Shown here: positions 12,051 through 24,500 of the stretch, one piece after another
How positions within the stretch are numbered: position 1 is the first letter of the stretch
Layout of the letters: every line of letters starts with the position of its first letter
NCBI RefSeq assembly: GCF_037975245.1
Contig: NC_092578.1
Location: 8,089,501-8,153,500 of the forward strand
Length of the DNA: 64,000 bases
From: Apostichopus japonicus
Lineage: Eukaryota > Echinodermata > Holothuroidea > Aspidochirotida > Stichopodidae
Direction of reading: 5' to 3'
Program-made: the position numbers and the translations under genes
The notes under the pieces: model-generated
Seen by the model: only the letters and a program-made list of their open reading frames with translations
Told to the model about the DNA's origin: nothing
The model's database searches: none

Positions 12051-12240
12051 TACACTCTAAAAACAGTTGGTTAAAAAATTAACCAATACCTTAACCAACA
12101 CTGGGCACGTATGTCAAATTCGACTTATTGGTGATATTTTAACCAACACCTGTTGGTTAACGGCTTTAACCAGCCGTTGGGTAACATTTTTAACCAATAA
12201 AATAACTATAAGTTTGTACCCAACAGTTGTTGGTTAAATT
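12051..12240. repeat. Left terminal inverted repeat with GTTGGTTAA subterminal repeats
   Basis: Starts TACACTCTAAAAACAGTTGG and contains at least six GTTGGTTAA or TTAACCAA words in both orientations. It mirrors the sequence at 19241-19402. Confidence 0.75.
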
Positions 12241-13411
12241 AATTGTGTAAATTATGCCCATCATTGGTGAACTTACAAATGTAGGGATCATTAAATTGGG
12301 GAAAAATCATTGTATTGGGCAATTACTATATTTAAATTGGGCAGTGGCTTTTACCATTACTAAAGGGTTGGGCAGTTAAATGAGCCTTTATTGCCCAATA
12401 TATGTTGGCGAATGCAATATATTGGACAGTGATGGATAAGATCCTCAGTGAATTTTACTTAATGTAGTTGCAAGACTCCTCACAAGTTTTGGTCATGCAG
12501 ACCTAGTTTGCAACAATCAGCTGAATATGGCAATGCAAAGAGTAAACAATTCCTTGAAAAATATTGAGAAATTAACAAACAGTTACATTACAGAAGCCAG
12601 ATGGATGACATTTTGAGAACTTGTTTTTATTGAAAACAATAACCAGCTGAACCATGCATGTGAATAAAATACAAACAAAACAAAACAACACACAAATATG
12701 CTTGGATGTAACAACTTCTTAGCTGTGCTCTATCAGACCTTTAAGGTGACACAAAATCCTCTACTCTTCAAGAAGAACCGTATTCATAGAAAACTTGTAA
12801 CACTAAATATCTCACATATGTAACTATAGATCAATTGATGTATACACAATCTATGAAACTAAACATCAATCATGATCTGATTAATCAAGGTTTACCTATA
12901 CATACAGTTAATTAAGAATTACATTGAGTATCACATACATATGTGGTGTACATGATTACATTTAGAGACATATTTATGATATATGCAGTACATTGCAGCC
13001 AGTGCATTGTTCGTTTCCAGTGTTTGGATGTATAGTATATATCTTCACCACACATATATCTTATATATCTTCACCACAGGTATCTATGGTATATCTTCAG
13101 GTATATCTTCACCACAGGTATATATCTTCACCATAGGTATATATCTTCACCACATATATACATGTGTAGGTGAAATTTAGCTACATTAAACCTTACTCAC
13201 TCATGAAAGATCAGTTGATCAGATCGGGATTCCAATAAAAATTAGTAATGAAAGTTTTGATTTGTACCAGCATGGTATGTAAAAATATGTCATATCATGA
13301 GTTTTAATTAAATGTCCCTTCAAGATGATGCTATCTGCATCTGATGCTGGTGTGTGAATTTTTAAATAGTAATATTATACAAACTTCTTGCTTACAATTA
13401 TTATATGAGCT

Positions 13412-13743
13412 TCTTGCTTACAATTTCCTTTTAAGGCAGTTCTTACTTTTCAGGGCCAAGAATGCTATAATACAACTTGGCATATGTGCTTCTTTGATTT
13501 CATTAATCACATTTTGAATGAACTGCCAAACAAGACTGCATGAAGGTCGATAAGCCATGTCCAAAATGCACATTTGCCATGAAACAGAAATAGACAGCTT
13601 TTATAGAAGAGATTGTGAGAAACTGACCTCTGTTCTAAAATAGCAAATATCTGGGTTGGTACCAAGAGGGCTCCTTGCATACAAAAGTAGCTGCAGTATT
13701 TTTGTGGCATCAATATCCTTTGAACTTTGTAGAATATCAGCCA
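13412..13743 (-). pseudogene. Diverged tandem copy of the last exon of the SAM-like gene
   Basis: Aligns along its length with 13750-14092: the same CTTGCTTACAATT lead, the same ending AGAATATCAGCCATG, and clear similarity between. Its translation is broken, with frameshifts turning the FIQNVIYEIKEAH equivalent into other frames. It lies downstream of the gene's stop codon and is probably a dead exon duplication. Confidence 0.75.
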
Positions 13744-13779
13744 TGAATATCTTGCTTACAATTCTTTCCTTTTAAGCCA

Positions 13780-16700
13780 CTAATTACTTTTAAAGGCCAA
13801 GAATGATCTAAGATCTCTTATGCAACTTGGCACATGTGCTTCTTTGATTTCATAAATCACATTTTGAATGAACTGCCACACAAGACAGCATGAAGGTTGG
13901 TAAGCCATGTCCAAAATGTACATTGCTTTGAAACAGAAATCGATAGCTTTCAGTAGTGATTCTTGATGGACTGGCCTCCGTCCTAGAATAACAAATGTTT
14001 GGGTTGGTGCCAAGAGAGTTCCTTTGCATACAACAAATGGCTGCGGCTTTTTTGTGGCATCAATAGACTTTGAAATTTGTAGAATATCAGCCACTTCCTG
14101 TGAGGAAAATTGAAAAAAATGAAAATTATCACAAGCTGCTCTTTGTCAATCAATATGAAGTTGTGACAGCAAAAAGCCCTCCATTCTAGCAGATTTGTAT
14201 TTAGAAAAAACTTTATATGAAATTATACTTGGCACAGCCAAACTTCATAACCACCCATATCTATGCTTACAATGACATGCTAGTTTAAAAATAAGTTGCC
14301 TACTATGAACGTTTGATACATTTGAAATTTACTGTTTAGTTATCATGTTTAGAAGATACTTTTACTATCATTAACTTTTTATCACCAACTCATAATTTAT
14401 TCCTTAAAATCAGCTACACGTGTGACCCATATCCTACTACTGTCATTTACCAAATGGAGCAAAATTTGACAAGCATATTGTTGTTGTGAAATCAATATTT
14501 AAAGTAATATCACGTAGGCCCTGCCCACTCATGAATATTAATTATCCATTTTGAACCAAACGGAATATGGTTCATGTGCTTGGGAGCATCTATGTACATT
14601 GACACATATCCAGCATAATTGTTGAGATTCCACTTTTACAAGCAATCCATCACAAACTACAAAACATATGTCATAAGCATGTTGTCAATGAACTTCAGCA
14701 AGTGGACAAATGAATGCTTAAACACCTACTGGTTGAATGTCCACGAAGGAGGTGATTGCCTCTTTTACTGAACACAATCCTTTTTTCCCTTTCCTTTCCC
14801 TCTCAAGATGACTGGAAGAAGAAAAAATGCCAATGTTTCCTTCTTATCTGTGAAAGTGACAAAACATAACTAAAGATAATCTTCCCTCCAAGGTTCACAA
14901 AGTCCTTGTGCATAAAACTATAACACAATTAATGACCACTTAACATATAAATTGTCATTATCACGTACAGTACCCGCACAAATTATTTGTATTTTCCCTT
15001 GCCTTTATTTGTCTCTAACACTAGAAGTCCTTCAAGTCATTTTTATCAGAAAATAGCATATCATGAGAATGCAATGAGAAAATGGCATATCATGAGAATG
15101 TAATGAGATAAGTTAGCATCTGTTTGGTATTTTGTGTATGTTTATTTTCAATAATACAAGTCTCCTTTAAAAGCCCACATTCATAATGTTGTGCTGCTAT
15201 CACAACCTGTTTGCAAAGTTATCTACTCTTTATATTTTATTATATATTCAGATCTCAAAACACTGATGAACCTTTGACATATTTTGTGTTCTATTGTTCT
15301 ATAGTAGTCACTAGCTTTTGGCTAATATGAAATCCCAAAGATGGGTCAGATGGAGTCTAAGCAAGGGAATATATCTGCACCAACCCAACTTGGTTTCTGT
15401 CTGAACCAGATCCCATTGATGCTTTTTGTTCAATTTCAGTTTATTATTTTTATAAAAAAAGAAAAGGAAGTGTTGTTGTCTTTACAAAAAGTAAACTAAG
15501 GCTATTTTGAGAACAAGATCAGATATATTACAGATAATTGGTCAAACCTGATCTTTCAGAAGTTCCTAGTGTGATGGTGGTAAAAGGTTGCAAGGAATGA
15601 TCAACAAACAAAAATTAAATTAGCTCAACTATGTGCACTGAAATAAGAAGCACTCTTACCAATAGACAAACTCTCTAGGTCAACGTACTCCAATCCAAGA
15701 GGCCTTGCCAATTTTCAACCTGTTTGCCATATTCTATAATCCCATTGTAATACAAGTCCCATTTCTCATACAGGTGATCCTCATGCTCAGGCCAAAGCAC
15801 TGAAAAATCTTGTTCTATCTGAAAGAGCAAAGGGAAATAGAATACTTTAATGTGTGTAAGCGTATTCTTTTTTTTTTGATCCTCAGCTAGGATCCATTAA
15901 AAAATTCCCTCTCACTGAATTTGTTAAAGTCTGGTTCCATGCATCTATACAAACACTAAGTATTGTTGAAGCTGGATGTGGTAAATCCAACTGCTTGATA
16001 CCTTTGGCTAGTTTAATAACATTTAGAAAACATCTGGGAAAGAAAAGTAAGTATTTAACATTTATTGACACATGCTTTGAAAATATCTCAGAATACAGCT
16101 CAAAAATATATTTTTTTCAAAATGTTTTTTTAATGTGGTGGGGGTAAAATTTGAATTGCAAAAATTCAATATTTAACATTTGTGATATCATTACTGAACA
16201 TAAGCATATTCAAGGGAATAATTTATCTTGTCTCCCTGTAACAAGATGATAGACAAGTTGTTAGATTTGTACACAATTGCAAGAAATGCAGAGCAAACAT
16301 TGCACATAAAACCATAGCACTGAATGGCAAAGACACCATATTAAAACAAAAAAACATTGTACAAATTGTAAACCATATTATACCGCTTGAATCTGTACCT
16401 TTTTTTACACTCAACATCAGCAACCTTTCTTAAAATCCTATCTATATCCTTGAATAAAGCAAGATTTTCATCCAAAAATAAAATTTATTCCCAATCTGGT
16501 CTTTATAAAGCATACTGATCTGCCAGATGCCTAAGGTTAAATTAAAAGTCAGTCACATTTCTTCACTGTGTGGCTGATAACTGTCATAAACTTCCAGACA
16601 TAAATTAAAGGAGATTTAAAATATAATGCCATCATTTAAAAAAAAGCAGTGAAACTAGTTCTTTCCAATCAAACTAGATATGTAGACAAAGTACTGTTTT

Positions 16701-19092
16701 TAAGTTGGCCAAATAGGCTTCAAAGTGAAATATAGTATTAACTCATCAGTGAGGTTAGTGACTTAATTAATTTCAGTGTTTCTGCTAAATCAAAACCTTG
16801 CTAGTAATTTTTCCACTTCCTTTTTCAAGAGTTAAAGGATATGGTCTTGAATAGTATCTTCGTAATATGTGTATTCAGAGCTCACTTCTTTAGTATTTTT
16901 GATGCAAAATCACCTACGTATTTCTCTTTAATTAAGCAGCAAAAAATCAAATTTGATAGTTACCATTCCACGGTCTAACAACCTTTGATACTCTTTCAGA
17001 ATATCTGAAATGTTAGTTGAGTGGTCTTTGATATGCTGTTGTCTGTAAACTGCAGTTTGCCTCATGAAGTCCAATACTTTCTCTCTTGGTTCCATGTTAC
17101 ATTTCAGCCACTCAGTCAACATCACCAATTCCTCTTTGTTCTCCAGATCAGCTTCTGGCAAGGACAATAAAAACATATATTTCCTACTAAACAGAGATGC
17201 CTTAACATCAAATTTTGAAGTTACCAATGGTTGTGGTAGGTATAACGTGTCCTAAGCCAGTTTTTGATCATTGTCATGGCATGAGAGATAAGTCAAATCC
17301 TGAGAATAGTTGGTAAAACCTATTACACACCTCTCAATTTTGGTGGAGTGGACACTTTAGTCAAAGGAGTAGGTGGACTTGATGCACCGGGGGAATCTTT
17401 CACCATGGCAATCTTCTTTTTACGTACGTAGCGTAGGTGCTCTTCTAGATACCCTGTTGCCGGTCGTCCTGCAGCACCTTTGCAATACCATGGTTCCTGC
17501 ACATGAAATCAGCATACTCTTTTATCAAACTGAAGTATGGTAGCAAAATTCAAGTCAACTCAGAAAAAGACTTATTGATCTACATGTAAAGCTGTTGTAC
17601 ACCAACATTTAAAACTTCCTAGCTGGTTGAAACATAGGCTTTTAGCCAGCAAACCACAAACATGTCTTGTACATGTCCACAACTGCACGGTAACAATATG
17701 GACGCTATGACTAAGGACACTGTGGCACTCCATACTGTCCTCACATAATATTGTATGCTTACTGATGAAACAGTATTGTCCCAGGGGACACTATGACAAT
17801 TGATTTTAAGTGATAAGCCTAAAAGTAATTGGTTTGACCCTAATTGCACATATAATCAATAAGTTGCATAATTCTGATATTTTATGGAATAATGAGGGTA
17901 CCTACTGAACAACAAACTTCATTAATACCTTGGTTAGATTGAGAGATGAAGCCCACTGAAAACCAGTGCCTATGTTACAGTTTTTGGATTTCCCAATGTG
18001 ACAATTGAACAACCATTTTGATATTTTTAACATATTAAAAGGCCTTGTCACCCTAGTGCTGACTTCAATTAGAAATTATTTAGTTAAATGATGCCTATAT
18101 AATCCTGGTAGTATTGAAAATAGATTTCAGTATCACAGTCCTCTATGAGATGAACAAATTACTTGGTAGAACCCACAGAAGATTATATTACTTGACTACA
18201 GATGACAAAAAGTAGTGATATTGTGGGCAGTGTGTTGTGGTCCACATTTTACAGACATTTTGAAAGGGCAGGAAAAGGAAACTAGTCACCTCAACACAAC
18301 AACGAAAGTGGTCTATACTATGGCTAATGACAACTAAGCCGAGGGATATTAGAACATAAACATGCTTACATAACCCAAGGGAGATTCTGGATCCTTCAGA
18401 AAGGGAAACAAATCAACAACTGCTGAGCTGCTAACGCTGCCTTAATAAAGGAGCTTGGCCTGTAGATTAAAAGGAAATAGGTAAAATGTTGATAACAATA
18501 CAGCAAATTGTATCCTAGGCCTATCTATTAACAATTGAAACAATCCATTCAGAAACATAACCATACTGAATAATTTTTATTATAAATTCTATTAAAAATA
18601 TCTCTTGGTCTCCAGGTCACTTGAAAATAGGGTGTATACACTAGGCTAGGCTATAGACAGTAGGTCGAAGTTTTTGTATTTGGACTTTAATAGGATACAA
18701 CATTTTCATTAATAATTAGGCCTAGGCCTATGTCGTTGACACGAACAACACTATATGGTGAAAAACACGAAAAAGATTCATAACATTTAACATCGATTAA
18801 AGCACTGTGTTAAACTCAGTGGCAGTTTAGTAGTATACTGTTACTAATATTACTAGTGTTAGTATTAGGCATACTAGTATAGTACTAGTATTAACGTTAG
18901 CCTAGTATAACTATAAGCCTAACGTTGGCCTATGAGCCTAATGTTATACTGTCACTGGGGGTCTCAGTGCCCACATAAGTTCATACTTTTTACCGATGTT
19001 AAGCTACACTTACCGATAAAAGTTTCATGTAGAGACTCGACCTCGTATTTTTTCAAGAAAATCAAGACAGCACTGTCTTCAATATCTGCCAT
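13780..19092 (-). CDS. Seven-exon gene: SAM-like N-terminus plus a conserved domain of unknown function; frame-damaged
   Basis: Exons read on the minus strand: 19092-19014 (MADIEDSAVLIFLKKYEV, SAM-helix-like), 18419-18370, 17496-17331, 17154-16964, 15818-15660, 14847-14730 and 14097-13780 (ending RSFLAFKSN and stop). Donors are GTAAGT, GTAAGC, GTGTGT, GTAACT, GTAAGA and GTAGGT, acceptors end in CAG, and phases agree from exon 1 to exon 5. Exon 3 is basic and Pro/Ser-rich. Exons 4-5 carry WLKCNMEPREKVLDFMRQTA and IEQDFSVLWPEHED. Exon 7 has QPFVVCKG and FCFKAMYILDMAYQP. This resembles the SAMD3-like uncharacterised proteins abundant in fish and marine invertebrates; that resemblance is from memory. 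Exon 5 has an in-frame TAG or one-base shift, and exon 6 a shift in an A/G tract: decay or sequencing error. Molecular role unknown. Confidence 0.6.
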
Positions 19093-19240
19093 GGCGTTAG
19101 CTGTAATCTTGATTACTAAAACACCCTGTCAGGGATCGTACTATGCATGACGTGTTATGTAGTGTGTGTTATAGATGCTGCACTGATGTACGTACAGTGT
19201 ACATATATGTGTACGCGCGAATTTTTTACTCAGAGAGCGG

Positions 19241-19402
19241 TAAAGTTATAAACAAGTTGGTTAAACGTCGGGCTGTGAAATGTACATACTTATTGGAATG
19301 GCCCAAAATCTGCCGGTTAACCAACTTAAGGGTACAAACTAACCAATTAAGTGAACGGGGGTCCTATACCATTCTTTTTTTAACCAACGTTTTAAGAGTG
19401 TA
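19241..19402. repeat. Right terminal inverted repeat with GTTGGTTAA subterminal repeats
   Basis: Ends TTAACCAACGTTTTAAGAGT then GTA, the inverted counterpart of 12051-12074. It includes further AAGTTGGTTAA and GGTTAACCAACTT words, the latter itself nearly palindromic. Confidence 0.75.
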
Positions 19403-19506
19403 CCTGTTTCCATAATCCAGTTACAGGAATGCTATGGAGACTTGTTCGTAGGTCTACAGGACAATGACGCTTTGACATCCTGTTGAACATAACTTGTTAC
19501 ATCAAC

Positions 19507-20283
19507 TGTAATATTGTGACGAGCCCGCTTCCTCCGATAGTAAAACTATATCGGGACTCGCGATAGAAAGGTACTGAGATATCTTGATGCCGTATTTATG
19601 CTTCTTCAGGAGATGTCTCGAACGGGCGAAAACAATGAGTTCACAGAAAAACAATTTGACAAGATCGGATTTGATTAGTGATTCGGTATAATTTCTTCTC
19701 TGTCGATTCTCTTTACAAATAAAACTAAAATACAATGATTTGACTTGACTTGACTCCGTCAATTAAACAATTAAAAGGAGTGATGAAATAGTAACGAAGC
19801 AATGACGAAGCAACGAACTGATCACGGAGCGCTGACGGAGTGATAAATTTCTGACCAAGTCATAAACTTTGCTGACGGAGTACTCAAACTTTCATGACCT
19901 CCTTTTACTTTTATACCTTACTTCTACAAAATCCCTCTGCGCACAATCAGTAGGCAGCCAATAACCTGACCATCCTGTATTAGCTTAATGATATAAAAAT
20001 AAGTGCACTGGCACTGATCTGCCCTGATTGGTTGGGAGTTTGGAAGTCCATCCCCCTTTCTATGGAAACTTCCATACCACGTGAGAGAACCTTCTCGAAT
20101 GTTCCACAGACATAATGGAATCTATTTTGGGAAAAGGCCCTGTACCAAGATTCAATAAGATAGTTAAAAACTTCTCGTGGGAAAACTGAATCCATGACCT
20201 AGATAAATACATAAGAGGCCTGTAAGGTGTCTCGATGGAGTGTTTCGGTAACATCAAAGAGATGGTATTACTATTTCATAACA
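19507..20283 (-). repeat. 3' LTR of the Gypsy element
   Basis: 777 bp, TG...CA ends, matching 28060-28836 throughout by eye. In the sense of the element it lies downstream of pol. It contains a TATAAA on the minus strand at 19910-19915. Confidence 0.95.
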
Positions 20284-20298
20284 TCCCCCTCAATCTTT
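20284..20298 (-). promoter_or_regulatory. Polypurine tract of the Gypsy element
   Basis: On the minus strand AAAGATTGAGGGGGA immediately precedes the TG of the 3' LTR, the position and composition expected of the plus-strand primer. Confidence 0.75.
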
Positions 20299-21538
20299 TA
20301 AAATTTTTGGATACTCCAAAATTTTAACATCATACTGCTTTAACTTATCATTATCTCAAGAAGGTAGAGTACTGTAAGCACATTCACTAATATTCATTGA
20401 CTTCAATAAATGGTCTTCATATATCTCAAAGGTTAACATCTTGGTTACGAATTATTAAAATGATCATATGGTATATACATTGACACTATCTCCATGAAAT
20501 TTTTGTGTACCTCTTCAATATTGATGACATCATATGATGTAATCTAAAAAAAAGAAGATATCATTAAGATATCTTAAAGTTACATGACACAGCAAAATAT
20601 GCAGTATCTCTTACAAAATACATTTATGCATTTCATACATCAATAATACATTTATATCAAAAGTGAAATCATGCCGTGAATTGGGGAGAGATCAGAGAAA
20701 ACTTGACTTAGTTATCTTTTAACTGAACAGAACCACCTTGACGTTCCATAAATTTTCGTACACAAAAAAAAAACCTTAAAATATTACAAACTCATTTACA
20801 AAACCTCCTCTTTAATGAAGTCATAGTTTCAAAACTGCTTTGAAACCTTGTGAATCTTATACATCCACTTCAAGAATATCAAGAAAATGTGACTCGATAG
20901 CATGGTGACCCTAGGTATGCACTCCGAAATGATCTAGTAAAGTACCAAAGTACTAGATATTCGATACCATAAAAGAGACCCCATAGACTATGACATCAAC
21001 AAATCTTTCTTCAAATTAACATATTACTTAACATCTTGTCTTTTAAACTTCATGATGAAATTTACTTTTGCATGAATATTTGAGGAAAAGAAAATATATA
21101 CATAAGTTCCTCAAAAGATCTATACTTTTATTTGCCTAGATAACTGTTGCTGTAAGCAAAAGTTGCACATCTTCAATGCTGTCTCTGAATAGCCTTCAAT
21201 ATATAACATCAATTATGCAATGTAAATATCCTTAAAATACTTCTCAATATATGAAAACCCATGTTGCTAATATTCCGGATATGTTCTAATTGCCGGGTAA
21301 ACGTTTGAACGAATTCATAAGGAGAAATAAGGTATACTCATTACACATTTGCTATAAAAGATGAAACTAGGTCACTTGGTGGTGGTTTTAACAATAAAGC
21401 TTATATTGTTACACCATATATAGTACAATGACTTCCACTTAATAGGTATGCAGGTAATTGCCATAACGCATTCCATTCATACAATTGTGGGTAAAACACC
21501 TGTTCATCTGAACTTAAAGCAATATGCAGTTATACATA
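20299..21538 (-). other. 3' untranslated region of the Gypsy element
   Basis: About 1.24 kb between the pol stop and the polypurine tract. It is AT-rich with no open frame of note, so there is no third gene such as env. Confidence 0.7.
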
Positions 21539-24500
21539 TTAACCATATAATGTTTGCAACATCCTGCCTGGATTGCCTGTAATGTTCAATCCCTTTTCAT
21601 GGAAAAAATTCATTATTTCCCCTGTGTTGGAATATTTTCCTACATCCCACCAAAAATCATGACTCTTAAAGCCTGTTGGAAAACATGGTGTCTGATAGGT
21701 GACCAGAACCTGTAATTCACCCAATTTGTATCGAGCACGTTGGACTTTCATGTCTCCTTGTGGAGCATTTGCAAAAACTTTCTTTTGCCTTAATATGCTA
21801 TCTCTCATGGAAGGATATGGAAGTGCTAATCCTTCATTATGTGCTCTATTCTCTAGAAAGGATGCAACATTCATTGGCTTAGTGGTCATAAGACACATGA
21901 TGTGATCTGAAGTTACCCCTGGCAAAATGTTACCAAACTCATCATGAAACTCAATATGTGCATCTTGCATGACATTAACATTTTCTGCATTAGAAGTGTT
22001 ACTACTCAAAACATTTCGCATTCGTGCAACCTTTTCACTTGATGAACCCTTTGTCTTCAAGACATTTCGCAATTTCTGAATGTTGGTGATATTCTTAGTT
22101 TCAGAAGATGCTCTTACAAAACATGGTTTAAGCCTGTTATAATTGAATACATCACTAAGAATTTCTCCTTTGAGAGTGGCCAACAAATAATGAGTCCTAT
22201 CCAAAACTTGATGGATTACTAGTGGTCCACACCATTCTGCAGCAATTTTGCGAGAGTTCGCAGTCAAGGAGGAAGACGTTGGCTTATATAGATACACTAA
22301 TTGACCCGTTGAATAAATTGCACCTTTGTCTAGTTTTGCACTTATCTTAACATTCTGAGCATCTTGTTGCTTCTTTTGTAAGACCAACATTACCCTTGAC
22401 AAATGATCAAATCGTTTCTTTAACAATGCAGCATATTCTCCATGAGATTGTGATAATCCTGCCATTGGATTGAATGATAAATTTGTAAGATTTGGTGGCT
22501 TACGTCCAAATGCAAGTTCAAATGGGCTATAGCTACCCAACTGAGGAGAGGAAAATGTGTTATATGCATAGGCTGATGTTGGGACAAATCGTACCCAATC
22601 CGTACCAAACTGATTTAAGTTCACTTTGAGGAAATTTGAAAGAGTCTGAATGTGTCTTTCAACCTGTAAGCTTCCATGATTGTTTACACTGATGAACTTT
22701 TGTTCAATGCCTAAAGCTTTACTTAAGAGCTCCACTAACTTTCCTGTAAGAGAAGCTGCCGCATCACTTATGATACAAGACGGTGGACCAAAGGTTGTGA
22801 CTACCCTCTGCAATAATGCTTCACATATTGTTTCAGCATCAAGAGTCTTAAGAGAAACACATACAACAAATCTAGTGATCTCATCACAAACAACCATCAA
22901 ATGTTTAAATCCTGTAGCCGTTGTGGGCATAGTCTTGAAATCCAGACTAAGTCTGTCAAAAGGACGATAAGAATCAGGAATGCGAGCATGATATTGTCTC
23001 AATTTGTCCGGTTTCTTACGGAATTCTTGACAACGGAGACATGCCTGAATATAATTACTGATGCGTTGAAACATATTGCGCAGATAGAAATGCTGTCTAA
23101 TGGTCAAATATGTACGCATTACACCCTGATGATTACTTAACAAGTCATCATGATATCGAGATATTATCTGTTCCACCATAGTCTCAGGTACGACTAACTG
23201 AAGAGTCATCTTAGCATCATTAGTCTCATGCAAAAATATCCTGAATAACAAACTATTACATAACAAATAATCCTCTGCTTGAGAACGAACAGTTCTAGCA
23301 TGCTTAACATTACTTGGAATAATGTCGTGTGCAAGAAAATCATAAATTGGTTTATAGTAAGGACAAGTTTGTTGTTGAATTTGCAACTCTTTTACATCAA
23401 ATGGCAGATCATAGTTTTTGATCAGCTTTCCTTGAATTGCCTTCATGACTTTATTCAATTCCTTTTGTTTTGGAATGTGCCCTGTAACCAAATGATCAAT
23501 GTTTGTTATGACTGGCTTTGGCTGAACAAATAATTCTGGTGGTGGTTCTCTGATTACCTCTTGCACTCTATGTCTATTCTGATCCACTAATCTTGGCTCT
23601 GTAGGTTGTGAAACACTAGTAAAATTTGGCACAACTAACATATCAGGACTATATGTATGTCGATTTTCACTCGGCATAGTAATAATAGGCCTTTCAATAT
23701 ATGTTTCTCTCTTGTCATTAGAAACAACTGGTGTAGTCCTCTTTTGTGAATCACATTGTGGTCTCTGTGTAGCATGATCATTAGAATGTGTTGCCTTAGG
23801 AATGGATGTCCTTTCAACTCTATTTGTTGATTCTTTGGCTGGGGAATCCTGCTTAGACTCCTTAGTGACTTTATTCGGAAATAAATCTGGAACCTTGACT
23901 CCCATTGACCTTGCCATTGACCTTGTCATGATTGGATTAAATGTCTCCTTAGGTAAAGTTGAAAAATCCTCATAAGAATTGACCTCTTGAGCAACCTGAT
24001 CTATTTCAGAGTGGAATTCCTGTGGTGCTCTAGACAAATAATCTGCCAAAACCAATTCTGAGCCTTTCTTATAACCAACCTGAAATGTATATTCTGACAA
24101 CTTGAACAGAAGTTTACGTAAGCGTGAAGTTGCTGGTTCTTGTTTTGACTTAAACAATTCAACGATGGCAGAGTGATCAACATATGCCTCAAATTCTACA
24201 TTTTGCAATAAATGTTTGAATGCTGTCACATTAATAAATAGACCCATCATTTCTAATTCAGTGACACTATACCTCTGACATGCTGGTGGTAATATCTTAG
24301 AGTAATATGCAATAATATTCTCTTTGCCATTAACTCTTTGTGTTAAGTATGATCCTGTTGCTACTCGTGATGTGTCGCTATATAATACAAAACGACCATA
24401 TTTCTGTGGCATATGCAGTATAGGTGGATTACACAACAACTCTTTAATACTTTGAAATGCATACTGATGTTCCTCTGTCCATTTAAATACCTTTCTCTTA

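Larger units (their letters stand above)
12051..19402 (-). mobile_element. Candidate 7.35-kb DNA transposon with a SAM-like multi-exon gene
   Basis: The left end (12051) reads TACACTCTAAAAACAGTTGG and the right end, reverse complemented (19402), reads TACACTCTTAAAACGTTGG; both continue into TTAA. A TA dinucleotide at each outer edge would be the target duplication if the element proper begins CACTCT. Both subterminal zones (12051-12240 and 19241-19402) are studded with GTTGGTTAA/TTAACCAAC words in both orientations, a common layout for transposase binding sites. The gene at 13780-19092 lies wholly inside and starts about 310 bp from the right end. The alternative is two unrelated MITEs flanking a host gene. 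The family is not assigned. Confidence 0.5.

Noticed and set aside
19980-20257. ORFs inside the LTR (71 and 65 aa), repeated at 28533-28810
   Set aside because: They recur only because the LTRs are identical; they overlap each other and show no family motif.
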